A stretch of 64,000 bases of DNA from CAVYYW01 sp963772845 (GTDB lineage Bacteria; Bacillota; Bacilli; Bacillales; Sporolactobacillaceae). Positions 46,017-55,539 of the stretch are shown here, one piece after another (position 1 is the stretch's first letter; each line of letters opens with the position of its first letter). The stretch lies in contig CAVYYW010000014.1 of assembly GCA_963772845.1 (NCBI GenBank), forward strand, positions 930,001-994,000, written 5' to 3'. Below the pieces are notes generated by a model that was given only the letters and a program-made list of their open reading frames with translations, was not told where the DNA came from and did not search any database. Both the position numbers and the translations under genes were made by a program.

Positions 46017-47630
46017 TCAAATTGTAAATCTGTTTAATAGTTTTTTTATAATCTTTCCTGGTCTATTATCTTGTTTTTCAAAAGACTCAGTGAAGCTGAC
46101 TTCCTCCAGCCAATGGGAGTCCATAAGTGAATTGTCAATATATAATTCAATATCATTTTGAGCGGTGGGATTATAGAGTAATATATCCGCTCCGAATTCA
46201 TTTAAGAGAAGAAGCATGGCGCTGTCGCCTCTGCTTAATTCCCCATTGCTCCCATTATTATAAATCACAATTCCCGGCACAGACTGGGCGTAATCAAATT
46301 GTTGAAGCAGTTTAAGTATCGGCTCAGGGATATCCATTACTGCTGTAAATAAATAGAGTTTCGTTTGCTCTTCAGTTTCGTGCTCCTCTCTCTTAAGACA
46401 AGCTTTATCAACATATCTGGAAATGGCGGAGGCGAGGCCTTTCTGAAGGCCTTCAGGTAAATGTTTGTAGCGCCACCAGTTCCCCTTCATCATTTTTTTT
46501 GGATCCAGCTTGCCGTTCGTTAAGGCTTCTTGATAATGATACTGTTGGTTCCCTCTAGGAGTTTTTGAAAATGGAAATGATGAAAGAATAAGGGTGTGTT
46601 CCCTATCCGCCAGTTCATGAATTCTGCTCCAGTATTCTTTTTTATTGATGGAAATACCTAATACTTTGGAAAATATAGCCGGAATGTAAACATTCTGATT
46701 TTTTGCTTCGAAATTAGGACGTATAAAAGCTTTCTCTCTCATAATTAAAAATATCTCATCGTAAGTCGTTTCTAGTGTAATAGACTGTGGGATATAAGAA
46801 CGCAGCTGCCAAGGTCTGTACAGCAGTGAATCCTCAGAATGGAGTGTTTCCTCCATCTCGGCTGATGCTTTTTTTGCAACGGTCGACTTTCTGTCCGGCT
46901 TCGTTTCAGGAAAAGGAATGAGCGACATTTCTGAAGGGAAGACCAGGACAGGAGCTATCTCTTGATTAATTTCTTTGAGTACGTCCTTCCCTTCAGGATG
47001 AAAGATGAGTACATCAAAACCAAGTATGATAAGAAAATAGAGAAAATAAGCTTCGCTTTTACTGGCGTCGCCATACCAGACTACCCGTGGCATTTCTTCT
47101 GCTAAATTCTGCTCTTGAACCCACTTATCAATGTGATTCCATGACCACTTGATGGAGTCGACCACGATTCGTCTATAATCTGCATGCAGGACACTGTCAT
47201 GATTTTTTTTAAATTGCTTCAGTAATTGGATATAAGATTTCTGATAATGTCGATAGAATGCTTTATTTTCCTTTAATGGCAAAAGCTCGGCACCATCTAA
47301 AAAGGCTACAAACCGGTTTGCAGAAAGACCGTTTTCTTTGTTGTGTATGTTCATTATTTTTTGAATGGCTTGAAATTTATCATTAGTAATTGTTTTATCG
47401 AGTTCTTTATTTAACAAGTGTACCGTTTCTTTTGATTCAGTAATATACTCATACAGAAACTGCACATACGCTTCTTCATCTTCGAAGCACCCCAAAAAGC
47501 GGCCTGTTATCTGTAAGTAGCTCAGCTGCTGATCAGCTTTAAGATAGCGGCCTCGGTCAGGCAAGTTTAATTTAAATAATTTTTGCCAATCCTGATGTTG
47601 CAGATCAGCTTTAATCGGCTGGATATTCAC
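46017..47630 (-). CDS. YceG-like component of the Ter/toxic-anion locus
   Basis: The 537-residue protein has exactly the length of YceG of Bacillus and fits its place directly before TelA. It includes two duplicated-looking halves with PRVVWYGDASKSEAYFLYFL and later the PGIVIYNNGSNGELSRGDSAM block; WWRYKHLPEGLQKGLASAI is in between. The family is assigned only by association with TelA and TerD genes. It starts with GTG after GAAAGGAA. Confidence 0.82.
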   Translation of the reverse strand: MNIQPIKADLQHQDWQKLFKLNLPDRGRYLKADQQLSYLQITGRFLGCFEDEEAYVQFLYEYITESKETVHLLNKELDKTITNDKFQAIQKIMNIHNKENGLSANRFVAFLDGAELLPLKENKAFYRHYQKSYIQLLKQFKKNHDSVLHADYRRIVVDSIKWSWNHIDKWVQEQNLAEEMPRVVWYGDASKSEAYFLYFLIILGFDVLIFHPEGKDVLKEINQEIAPVLVFPSEMSLIPFPETKPDRKSTVAKKASAEMEETLHSEDSLLYRPWQLRSYIPQSITLETTYDEIFLIMREKAFIRPNFEAKNQNVYIPAIFSKVLGISINKKEYWSRIHELADREHTLILSSFPFSKTPRGNQQYHYQEALTNGKLDPKKMMKGNWWRYKHLPEGLQKGLASAISRYVDKACLKREEHETEEQTKLYLFTAVMDIPEPILKLLQQFDYAQSVPGIVIYNNGSNGELSRGDSAMLLLLNEFGADILLYNPTAQNDIELYIDNSLMDSHWLEEVSFTESFEKQDNRPGKIIKKLLNRFTI

Positions 47631-47810
47631 AGCAGGTCAGTTCCTTTCGTCTCCCGATTCTTTTATAAAACACCTTTCAACCGCCCCCCTTCAGTTCATA
47701 ACTGCTCCTGCAAACAGTTCTTTAGGGAGCACTTTCATTCATTAATAATTTCCTGCAATCTTGCATACTTATAATGTAAGGACAACTTAATTGTTTCGGA
47801 GGTTTATTTA

Positions 47811-48041
47811 ATGTTTAGAGTCAAAATCAGGCACCAGCTTACAGAAGACCATAAACAGATCGTTGATAAGATGTTTGCGTTTAAGTTCATTATTATCACT
47901 GAAATAATAGGGTTTTCATTAATTCTTTCACTGATTATCATTGCTTTCCTGCATTCTGAGAGCTCACTTGTTAATCGTTTTTATAGTGTCTTTACTTTTC
48001 GTTCTATTACTGAATTGGCTTGCCTCATTAATTCAGTATAG
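47811..48041 (+). CDS. Small membrane protein of unknown function (possible frameshift)
   Basis: This 76-codon frame has a strong CGGAGG site 8 bases before its ATG and a TATAAT some 40 bases further upstream, so it is probably expressed. A hydrophobic segment (FIIITEIIGFSLILSLIIIAF) is central. Removing one base of the T4 run at 47996-47999 would give a second hydrophobic end, FVLLLNWLASLIQYRK, and a stop at 48048. It points against the Ter genes on both sides. I do not recognise the family. Confidence 0.5.
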   Translation: MFRVKIRHQLTEDHKQIVDKMFAFKFIIITEIIGFSLILSLIIIAFLHSESSLVNRFYSVFTFRSITELACLINSV

Positions 48042-48121
48042 AAAATAACCACCCATTCCCACTTTAGGAATCGAAATATCGCAGGACAAATTGCATAATT
48101 TCATCTGAAGCCTTCATGCCC

Positions 48122-48859
48122 TTATTTGCAGTAAAAATGCAATCGATTATCTTTTGTTTTCTCTGCTAACTCCCCATGAGCAGCAGCGATAAAGACATTT
48201 GAAGCATCTGCCATTGGCAGATCCAATAAAGAATCCCCAGCAGCTAAAAGATTCGTTGCTTCCTTTTTCTCTTTAATATATTGCAGAGCTTTTCCTTTGC
48301 AAAGAGCTTTTGGCATAAGATAGAGCCGTCTTTTTTGAAGTGAAGAGACCCAGCCGTGATTTAACAGCCACGCTTGAAAAGCATGCAATGCTTCATAAGG
48401 TGCTCGCTCCCTGTCAATAATATAATATAAAAAAAGATTATCAGCGATTTGCGATTTTTTTATCCATTCGGGACTAGAAATTTTTTTAAAAGTATGTTGT
48501 ACCTCTTTTAAATGTACTGACTCATTTCTAATCAACCTCTGAACTTGGGACTGCCAATCACGATCAATAGTACCTTTATGGAGAATATAGCCCCCGTTGC
48601 TTATAATAGCAAATTCAGGGAGCAAGTCCTTTTGAAAAATTCGAATCCTTCTATATTGCTCTGTCGTTCTTGTCGTGACGGGTACAAATATCGCTTTGTT
48701 CATAAAATATATTAATTGAGTCAGTGTTTTCTTAGTCATGAATGAGTGTGCCTTCCCACGTATGCTTTCGACAGGAAGCAGTTGTTTTTCATCAAAATCC
48801 CTGCCAGATGACCTCTTTGAATAGATTAATGTCTGATCTAAGTCGCTTGCGAAAATCAT
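48122..48859 (-). CDS. HAD superfamily hydrolase of the Ter locus
   Basis: The 245-residue protein has HAD motif I as FASDLDQTLIYS, motif II VPVTTRTTEQYRR, the Lys of motif III in MPKALCKGKAL, and motif IV AAGDSLLDLPMADAS. It is a Cof/sucrose-phosphatase-like C2-cap phosphatase. In Ter loci such phosphatases accompany phosphoribosyltransferase and StiP-like proteins and are thought to remove a phosphate from a small metabolite. Its ATG overlaps the stop of the StiP-like gene by 1 base (TGATG). Confidence 0.82.
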   Translation of the reverse strand: MIFASDLDQTLIYSKRSSGRDFDEKQLLPVESIRGKAHSFMTKKTLTQLIYFMNKAIFVPVTTRTTEQYRRIRIFQKDLLPEFAIISNGGYILHKGTIDRDWQSQVQRLIRNESVHLKEVQHTFKKISSPEWIKKSQIADNLFLYYIIDRERAPYEALHAFQAWLLNHGWVSSLQKRRLYLMPKALCKGKALQYIKEKKEATNLLAAGDSLLDLPMADASNVFIAAAHGELAEKTKDNRLHFYCK

Positions 48860-49955
48860 CAAAGCTGTCTTCTTAAGGGTTTAATCAATCCGCAGCAAGC
48901 GTAGCTCATATCAGAAAACACTTCCACGTGAACTCCCCGTTCTTTAGCAAGCATAAGAATATGATCAAGATTTTCGGCATTTTCATATCGAATCAAAATC
49001 TTCCAAGGGACCCTTCTTAAGCAGAACACGTGTTGTTTCCCCGATCCCTGGTTTAACTAAATTAATATCGTCTAGTTCATAGATGTTCTGAATTCTCTTA
49101 ACATCTTCTAACCCTTTCCAGGTTGGCAATCTCTTGTCGATTTCAAACTGGTGGTTGTCGGCATTCTTTGTCAATATAGGAAATTGGTCAGAAATCCTGG
49201 TCAATGAATACATTCGACAGATCCTCTGGCAGCAAATCCTGATAAAATTTAGCTCCATGAAAATCATTCGAAGAGATAAACGCATCATTAAGCACTGTAC
49301 GGCTTACCAATCCTGAAACCGTGGCATTTAAGCATGCGCTCGGAATAAGAAAATCCTCTCTCGTTCCAAAAAGATCTGTACAATGCCCCGGGTCCGACAA
49401 AACGGCTAATGAGCTAGAGCTGTTGCGGTTGTATTTATTATTTAATACTTTCAAAGATAACTCAAGTTCCCGTTTGATTGCACCTTTACCCGTCCACCCA
49501 TCCACAAACTGAATAGGCTGATCAGGGTGATCCTTCCAAATGTGACGCATCGCATTCTCGTCTAGGCCTCTTCCACGAATGATGGAAATACTATAATGAG
49601 ATAACTGAAGGTCATATTTATACTTAATATACCGCTTTAAAAGGACCCCAATCGGCGTTCCTGCCCGTGCCAGTGAAACGAGGACAACCTCGCGTCCTTT
49701 ATCCTTGATAATTTGTTCTGCAAGAGAAGCTGCAGCAGCGGCGACTTTTGCTTTATATGTTTCGAGTGATTCTAGAAACAGCTTTTTATATTCCGCCGAT
49801 GGTTTGTATTCTACAGGCAGCATTTCAGAATAATGTCTTCCTGACTGGATTTCTACTTCTCTATCTTGCGTCGATTTCTCCTGCATGAGATGGCTGATAT
49901 CTTTCAGCAAAAAAACAACATCATTCGACGAATAGCTTCCAAACTTGTTTTGCAA
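48859..49955 (-). pseudogene. StiP-like (cysteine protease/PRTase-associated) protein of the Ter locus, two frameshifts
   Basis: The N-terminal 250 residues are intact: VFLLKDISHLMQEKSTQDRE, VLVSLARAGTPIGVLLKRY and PDQPIQFVDGWTGKGAIKRE, as in StiP-type proteins of Ter clusters. At 49199-49200 and 49011-49013 one surplus base each breaks the frame. With both removed, the protein runs on through RISDQFPILTKNADNHQFEI, KPGIGETTRVLLKKVPWKIL and VFSDMSYACCGLIKP to a stop at 48859, giving about 364 residues and a 1-base overlap with the next gene. Such neat restoration suggests sequence error or recent loss. Confidence 0.78.
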
Positions 49956-49960
49956 CCCGT

Positions 49961-51346
49961 CTACTCTCCCCTCTGCTGGCTGATCGGTACAACAGTTACT
50001 TTGGGTATTACTCTGGCAAGCTCATTCATTAATGGGGCTATAGCCGCTTCCTGGTGCTCTCTTTCTAAAAAGACAAACACCTCATCATACATCTCTTTCT
50101 CTACCTGATAAAAATAGTTATCAATCTCCTGATTTTCCGGACTTAAAAATGTATATTTTGATTTAATTGGATAACCGCTGCTCTTATCTGGATAAATAGG
50201 ACTTCGGGTTGTTGACTGAAAATAGACGTCACCTTTCATAAAAGACGCTATTTTTAATGGTAAATAAATAAATTCACCTGTTCCTAAGCATAGTACTTTT
50301 TCGCCTGTTCTGACTTGTTCAATTTTTAATGAAATAGCTTTTGCCAAGATATCTATGTCATTATTTGAACTTTCCAGCCCAAATCTTCCAGTCTCTTGCA
50401 CATAATTTGTTAACCCTTTTGGATTATGATAGCTGGTGACAGGCACCGGGATCTCTGGCAAATCCATCATACAGATTGATTTCTTCTCAGGAACCGGATC
50501 TAATGGTTTATGAATGCTCGCCTTTTGGCTCTCATCTTTTAGGACACCCTCAATTTTTAATTGACCGCTTAGCAGCGAAACGGTACGAATCTTAATACCA
50601 AGCGCTTCCTCCATCTCTATGAATCGCCTAATATGCTCATCAGACCGCCAATCTAACAATGACACCACGATGTATAAAGATCTTGGAAACTTATTCTGAA
50701 TGGACTCTATAATGTTTAATGCTGTTTTCCCAGTGGTCATTTCATCATCAACCAATACGACAGGGGAGTCATTTTCTAAGAAACCGGCATCAATATAGCA
50801 ATAGTGTGACGTGGCATGAGAATGCTCTTCCTCAAATGTAATCAAAGATGCCTTATTATCAATCACTTCACGCGTTGTGTGAAAAAAAAGAGCATTATTA
50901 AACATTGCTGCCATCGCATGGCCGAGGCCAGTTGCCGTTTCGGCAAATCCAATAAAAAGCGTCCGTTCAGGTAAAGAATACTTCGGTTCTTCCAATGGAA
51001 TATCTTGAATTCGCTTTTCAGAAGATAACCCGCTCATTAATCTAGTAAGTCCTGTTCGATCTGCCGTAAGTGGTTCTTGTATAATTTCTTTGATATATGC
51101 ATCTGCTAAAGCAGCTCCCGCAAGAAGCGGAATTTCGGGAAATACAGGTAAATGCTTGCCCAGAACTTTACTAACAAAAAGGAATTGCCTTTTCTTATTG
51201 ATTCTTGCTGCCACTTCAAAAAGCTGGCTAGGCATTAAAAAATTTGATGTATCTCTAATTTGTACTGCAACAGAAAGATCTCCCAATACGTTAAACATGT
51301 ATTGGTCCGGTAAGCTTGAGAAGGTCGATAAACGTTTGGTGTTCAT
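49961..51346 (-). CDS. Phosphoribosyltransferase with TRSP-type C-terminal domain (Ter locus)
   Basis: The 461-residue protein has a type I phosphoribosyltransferase core: FIGFAETATGLGHAMAAMF and the PRPP loop SPVVLVDDEMTTGKTALN. A second domain follows with TNYVQETGRFGL, VLCLGTGEFIYLPLKIA and VYFQSTTRSPIYP, resembling the TRSP domain that accompanies such enzymes in Ter loci. The reaction is probably transfer of ribose 5-phosphate to an unknown base. The start at 51346 overlaps the upstream gene by 56 bases; an ATG at 51298 would almost abolish the overlap, so the start is uncertain. Confidence 0.82.
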   Translation of the reverse strand: MNTKRLSTFSSLPDQYMFNVLGDLSVAVQIRDTSNFLMPSQLFEVAARINKKRQFLFVSKVLGKHLPVFPEIPLLAGAALADAYIKEIIQEPLTADRTGLTRLMSGLSSEKRIQDIPLEEPKYSLPERTLFIGFAETATGLGHAMAAMFNNALFFHTTREVIDNKASLITFEEEHSHATSHYCYIDAGFLENDSPVVLVDDEMTTGKTALNIIESIQNKFPRSLYIVVSLLDWRSDEHIRRFIEMEEALGIKIRTVSLLSGQLKIEGVLKDESQKASIHKPLDPVPEKKSICMMDLPEIPVPVTSYHNPKGLTNYVQETGRFGLESSNNDIDILAKAISLKIEQVRTGEKVLCLGTGEFIYLPLKIASFMKGDVYFQSTTRSPIYPDKSSGYPIKSKYTFLSPENQEIDNYFYQVEKEMYDEVFVFLEREHQEAAIAPLMNELARVIPKVTVVPISQQRGE

Positions 51347-52502
51347 GAAGCACCCCGAATACTTTAGATTTCAACAGTATTTTCCTTGCCCAATGGTAAT
51401 GGGGCTTTATTTCATTCATTTTATTGTCATATAAGCTTTTAATCACGCCATGACTGCCACCTGAATGCTCGATAACAGACATAGCGTCCATGTACTCTTC
51501 GTGATTAACTGCACTTAATGCGTTAACAATGCGAATATGAGTTGGATGAATAATGGTTTTCCCACTCAATCCATTTGTTTTATCCAGGAGAACTTCTTGA
51601 ATCAGAGCATCTTCACATCGACTGATTAATTCTGAACGAAATGCCAGACCTCTCGCTTCATTGGTTGTCTGGAATGGCGTCTGTCTGATCTTCGGTTTCA
51701 TAATTCGCTTCGTTCCATTAAAATACTCCCAGACCGGACCTGAAATCACATACTCCTTTTCTGCTCTTCCAAACACATTAATAATGTCCATAATGCAATC
51801 CTGAATAACAGCAATATCATATATTGTGGTGTCACTGTCACGTCTGATTCCAAATAGGCCAGAAAAATCTGTAGCTCCTATCCGGATATTTAATATGCTC
51901 TCATAATGTTGGTCCAGAAGTGCTTTTATTGCCAGAAGAGCCGTCATTCTTGTTTCTTTATAAATTATGTCGCTGGATTCAAGTATTGGAAGCGCATAAA
52001 AATTGTGACCAAACGTCTGGTTGGCTTGATGCAAGGCTTCGAGAAAGGCTTGCCCATTATTCGCATTAAATTTTGGAAACACAAAACCGCATATTAATTC
52101 CGATGCTTGCCCCATGCCTTGCAGCAAACTTTCTATTTGCTCTGCCTGCCGTACTCTTATAAAAATAAGAGGCAGCTCTTGCTTTTTTTGAATGCTGCTG
52201 GAGACCGATTGAAAAATCATGTGCAGCTGACTGATAATATTAGCTTCTGCCAAATAAACGTCGTCATCACCAATAGCATCTTCCAAACAAAGCACGATTG
52301 AGGTTAACCCAGCATTTTTTTCATCCGGCTTAATACTATTTAGAACATCATTAGAAATCTGTTTTCTCGTCCCCGGCATATAGAGGGTTGCTCCTAAAGA
52401 ATAGGAAAGTAATTCTCTTGGTGAACGGGAATGAATGTCAGCCGGCGGGTACTGAAAGACCGTTTGAACCATTTGTTCGGACAGATAATTAAAATGTCTC
52501 AA
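51291..52502 (-). CDS. HpcH/HpaI aldolase/citrate lyase family protein (Ter locus)
   Basis: The 403-residue protein is CitE-like: LGATLYMPGTRKQISNDVL, VLCLEDAIGDDDV with the metal-binding acidic residues, LIFIRVRQAEQI, FVFPKFNANNG and LNIRIGATDFSGLFG. Length is above that of CitE. In Ter loci such enzymes form part of a biosynthetic module with the next three genes. A TTG at 52502, 8 bases after GGAGG, is the likely start; an in-frame ATG at 52541 precedes the ribosome site. It should not be mistaken for the aldolase of the hpa pathway. Confidence 0.82.
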   Translation of the reverse strand: MRHFNYLSEQMVQTVFQYPPADIHSRSPRELLSYSLGATLYMPGTRKQISNDVLNSIKPDEKNAGLTSIVLCLEDAIGDDDVYLAEANIISQLHMIFQSVSSSIQKKQELPLIFIRVRQAEQIESLLQGMGQASELICGFVFPKFNANNGQAFLEALHQANQTFGHNFYALPILESSDIIYKETRMTALLAIKALLDQHYESILNIRIGATDFSGLFGIRRDSDTTIYDIAVIQDCIMDIINVFGRAEKEYVISGPVWEYFNGTKRIMKPKIRQTPFQTTNEARGLAFRSELISRCEDALIQEVLLDKTNGLSGKTIIHPTHIRIVNALSAVNHEEYMDAMSVIEHSGGSHGVIKSLYDNKMNEIKPHYHWARKILLKSKVFGVLHEHQTFIDLLKLTGPIHV

Positions 52503-52580
52503 AGGACAGCCCTCCTCTTCTAATAATCTTCTAAATACCATAAGCTTCTTTGAAATATTGACATTTAAATTTTGAAATAA

Positions 52581-52622
52581 ATGGTTTTTTCACAAAACCA
52601 TAAAAAGGGGGTGTTACCCCCT
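52581..52622 (-). terminator. Intrinsic terminator after terC
   Basis: The stem GGGGGT-gtt-ACCCCC is followed on the minus strand by TTTTT, then a second stem ATGGTTTT/AAAACCAT. It separates the terD/terC unit from the biosynthetic module. Confidence 0.8.
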
Positions 52623-52634
52623 CCAATTCTAACC

Positions 52635-53369
52635 TTAATGATCAGATACCTCTTTAGATGATTTCTTTTTAAATAGGTGCACAATAAATGTTGCCAGAAA
52701 TACTGCTACAAGAATTCCGAAGAATAAAACCTGTCCAATTTCGAAACCGAACGCACCGGCGATCATTTTTATGCCAATAATAGCAATCAAAACAAATGCA
52801 GTTGTTTCAAATTCTGGGATTTTTTCAATAAGCACCAGAAATACTTGAGCCACACCGCGCATCATTAAGACACCAAGCACTCCGCCGAGAAAAAGAACCC
52901 AAACCTTATTGGAAACGCCAAATGCTGCGATAACACTGTCAAGACTGAATGTGATGTCCATCAATTCTACAAGCAAAACAGTTTTCCAAAATCCAAAGCC
53001 TTTATTTTCGACTTCTTCTTCATCCTCTTTCTTAAAGATGTTTTTCCCAGACAGCCATAGGAGGTAAATACCTCCAACAACTTTTATCCATGTAATTTTA
53101 ATTAGAAAAACACCTATTCCGATGGCAATAAATCTAAACAGATAAGCTCCTAAGATGCCATAAAACAAAGCTTTTTTTTGTTGTTTTTTCGGTAAATGCC
53201 TAACCATGACAGCAAGGACTAAGGCGTTATCTGCTGACAATAAGCCTTCTAATATAACAAGACTTAACACCACTCCCCATGTCCCTGGGTTGGTCACGAC
53301 AGATGTGATCGCATCAGCCGAAAAAAACTGTCCATAGCTATGGACTAAACTCTGAAAAAAGTGATCCAT
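52635..53369 (-). CDS. TerC family integral membrane protein (YceF-like)
   Basis: The 244-residue membrane protein has seven or so hydrophobic segments and the TerC signatures LEGLLSADNALVLAVMVRHL and ELMDITFSLDSVIAAFGVS, with conserved Asp residues inside the membrane. Recent work links TerC-type proteins with manganese export and metal loading of secreted enzymes. It comes 95 bases after the third TerD gene in the order known from yceC-H of Bacillus. Confidence 0.92.
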   Translation of the reverse strand: MDHFFQSLVHSYGQFFSADAITSVVTNPGTWGVVLSLVILEGLLSADNALVLAVMVRHLPKKQQKKALFYGILGAYLFRFIAIGIGVFLIKITWIKVVGGIYLLWLSGKNIFKKEDEEEVENKGFGFWKTVLLVELMDITFSLDSVIAAFGVSNKVWVLFLGGVLGVLMMRGVAQVFLVLIEKIPEFETTAFVLIAIIGIKMIAGAFGFEIGQVLFFGILVAVFLATFIVHLFKKKSSKEVSDH

Positions 53370-53423
53370 TTATTTCAATTCTCCTCAAAATCATTTTTCC
53401 TTCTTAGGTCTTCACACGAAAAG

Positions 53424-53455
53424 AAAGAGGAAGCTTACAAAGACGCCTCCTCTTT
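53424..53455 (-). terminator. Imperfect hairpin between terD3 and terC
   Basis: AAAGAGGA/TCCTCTTT with an inner GC/GC extension is followed by a T-rich run on the minus strand. It may reduce read-through into terC. Confidence 0.4.
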
Positions 53456-53464
53456 GCTCAGTTG

Positions 53465-54043
53465 TTAGACCGTTAGACCATAATTTTGGCAGAGCGCTGC
53501 CAAACCGCCGGAAAAACCGCTTCCGATCGCATTAAATTTCCATTCGCCCTGATGCTTGTAAAGCTCGCAAATCACAACAGCTGTTTCAATGGAAAAATCT
53601 TCTCCCAGATCAAACCTTAAAATCTCTGTATCATTCTCAGGATTAATAACACGGACAAATGCGTTTGAAACTTGTCCGAAGTTTTGATTTCTTCCCTCAG
53701 CATCATGAATGGTAACAGTGATTCCAATCCGGTCTATATGAGAAGAAAGCTTGGAGAAGTCGATGGCAATTTGTTCATCGTCTCCTTCGCCTTCGCCTGT
53801 CCGGTTGTCTCCCGTATGTTCCACACCGCCATCAGGGCTTTTCAAATTATTATAGAAAACGAATTCTAAATCATTACGCACTTTCCCGTCTTCATCTGCC
53901 AGAAAAGCTGAGGCATCCAAATCAAAATCCTGCCCTCCAGAATACTTGTTTGTATCCCACCCCAGTCCAATTATCGCTTTTGTCAGACCAGGGTTTGTTT
54001 TGGTAAGGTCTATGCGCTCTCCTTTTGAAAGAACAATACTCAA
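53465..54043 (-). CDS. TerD family protein (YceE-like)
   Basis: The 192-residue protein has the TerD pattern: LSKGERIDLTKTNPGL, VGLGWD-type IIGLGWDTNKYSGGQDFDLD with the calcium-binding Asp residues, HTGDNRTGEGEGDDEQI, and EWKFNAIGSGFSGGL. TerD domains bind calcium and respond to tellurite and envelope stress. It is the third of three TerD genes in a row. Confidence 0.93.
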   Translation of the reverse strand: MSIVLSKGERIDLTKTNPGLTKAIIGLGWDTNKYSGGQDFDLDASAFLADEDGKVRNDLEFVFYNNLKSPDGGVEHTGDNRTGEGEGDDEQIAIDFSKLSSHIDRIGITVTIHDAEGRNQNFGQVSNAFVRVINPENDTEILRFDLGEDFSIETAVVICELYKHQGEWKFNAIGSGFSGGLAALCQNYGLTV

Positions 54044-54079
54044 GCAAATCGCCCCATTTCTCTGTTTAGTCTGATTTCT

Positions 54080-54661
54080 TTATTGCACAGCTAATCCGAA
54101 GTCTTCTACTAGCGCAGCCAGTCCGCCTTGATAACCGCTTCCGATTGCATTAAATTTCCACTCACCATTATGTCTATATAACTCGCCAACGACTACAGAT
54201 GTTTCGATTGAAAAATCCTCACCTAGATCATAGCGAATTAATTCTTCGCCGTCGGTTTCATTAATGATACGAACATAAGCATTAGATACTTGGCCGAAGT
54301 TCTGGTTGCGAGATTCAGCATCATGAATGGTAATGGTGAAAGAAATCTTTTCGGTATTAGCAGGTACATCATTTAAATTAACATTAATAGATTCGTCATC
54401 GCCTTCTCCGACACCGGTTCTGTTATCGCCATTATGTATAACAGATCCATTTCCACCTTGAAGGTTATTAAAAAATACGAAATCAGCTTCTGAGCTGCAT
54501 TTTCCTTCTGCATTTAATAAAAACACAGAAGAATCAAGATCAAAATCACTGCCTGCATCATATTTGTTAACATCCCAGCCAAGGCCGACAACAATTTTCT
54601 GCAGACCAGGGTTCGTTTTTGTTAAATCGACTTTTTGTCCTTTTGAAAGATTAATAGCCAT
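54080..54661 (-). CDS. TerD family protein (YceD-like)
   Basis: This 193-residue protein begins MAINLSKGQKVDLTKTNPGL and is very close to the third copy; it has GSDFDLDSSVFLL, HNGDNRTGVGEGDDESI and EWKFNAIGSGYQGGL. The ATG at 54661 follows AAAGGAAG; the in-frame ATG at 54679 precedes this site. The two proteins probably arose by tandem duplication. Confidence 0.93.
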   Translation of the reverse strand: MAINLSKGQKVDLTKTNPGLQKIVVGLGWDVNKYDAGSDFDLDSSVFLLNAEGKCSSEADFVFFNNLQGGNGSVIHNGDNRTGVGEGDDESINVNLNDVPANTEKISFTITIHDAESRNQNFGQVSNAYVRIINETDGEELIRYDLGEDFSIETSVVVGELYRHNGEWKFNAIGSGYQGGLAALVEDFGLAVQ

Positions 54662-54712
54662 TATGCATCTTCCTTTCATGATTGAATATTGTAAACCTCA
54701 TAAATTTTGATA

Positions 54713-55300
54713 TTATAGATACTTATTTACGATTTCTTTAATAGAAACGTCGTTTGTAGCTTGTCCAATTGCACTGAATTTCCATTCACCATTGTGACGA
54801 TAGATTTCCCCTGGCATAAGAGCAGTCAAACCCCCGTAGTTTTCGGTAAGATTGAAGTGTGCTAATTCCGATTGATTGGATTTATCAACAATGCGGATGA
54901 AAGCATTCTCTATCATTCCAAAGTCCTGTTTTTTTTCTACACAACGGTAAATGTTAACGATAAACAGAAGCCTGTGAATTCTATCAGGAACTTTATTCAA
55001 ATCAACAAGAATTTGTTCATCATCCCCGTCTCCGGCACCTGTGAGATTATCTCCGGTGTGATGTACGCTTCCACAAGAGCTGTTCATATTGCCGAAATAG
55101 ATAACGTCTTCATTTCTTTCTATCTTCCCTTGCTGATTAAGCATAATAACTGAAGCGTCACAGTCAATATCTGGTGTTTTTTTGCCGAAAAAACCTTTTT
55201 TTGCAACAGGATCCCAACCTAGACCCACCAACAATGAAGTTAAGCCAGCGTTACCTTTTGTTAAATCAATTTTTTGTCCTTTTGCTAATGAAATAGCCAT
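54713..55300 (-). CDS. TerD family protein (YceC-like)
   Basis: The 195-residue first TerD protein has LAKGQKIDLTKGNAGL, a longer insertion after GLGWDP (VAKKGFFGKKTPDIDCDAS), HTGDNLTGAGDGDDEQI and EWKFSAIGQATNDVSI. The insertion and altered C-terminus set it apart from the other two, as for YceC of Bacillus. It opens the operon, with a possible SigA promoter (TTGTTT-N16-TATGAT on the minus strand, about 55350-55380). Confidence 0.93.
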   Translation of the reverse strand: MAISLAKGQKIDLTKGNAGLTSLLVGLGWDPVAKKGFFGKKTPDIDCDASVIMLNQQGKIERNEDVIYFGNMNSSCGSVHHTGDNLTGAGDGDDEQILVDLNKVPDRIHRLLFIVNIYRCVEKKQDFGMIENAFIRIVDKSNQSELAHFNLTENYGGLTALMPGEIYRHNGEWKFSAIGQATNDVSIKEIVNKYL

Positions 55301-55539
55301 TAAAACACTCCTCTGGTCCCTTCAGTCATATAGAAGCGACAGTTAATAGTACTTTATCATAGTGTAAGATTCTTTCCAAACAAGTTCGACTTTTTTTTAC
55401 ATTTTAATCGAAAATCTTGTAGAATGATTAACCCTATAAATGATTACGAAAGGACTGGTTAAAAGGTTTCATAATTGAATCAATTTGAAGCTTAAAATGC
55501 TCAAAGAAACAGAATTTCATAGTGACTTCAAAAAATAGT

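Noticed and set aside
51291..52502. HpcH/HpaI-type protein as the missing aldolase of the 4-hydroxyphenylacetate pathway
   Set aside because: It is about 400 residues, CitE-like, and embedded by overlap in the Ter biosynthetic module 13 kb away from the hpa operon.
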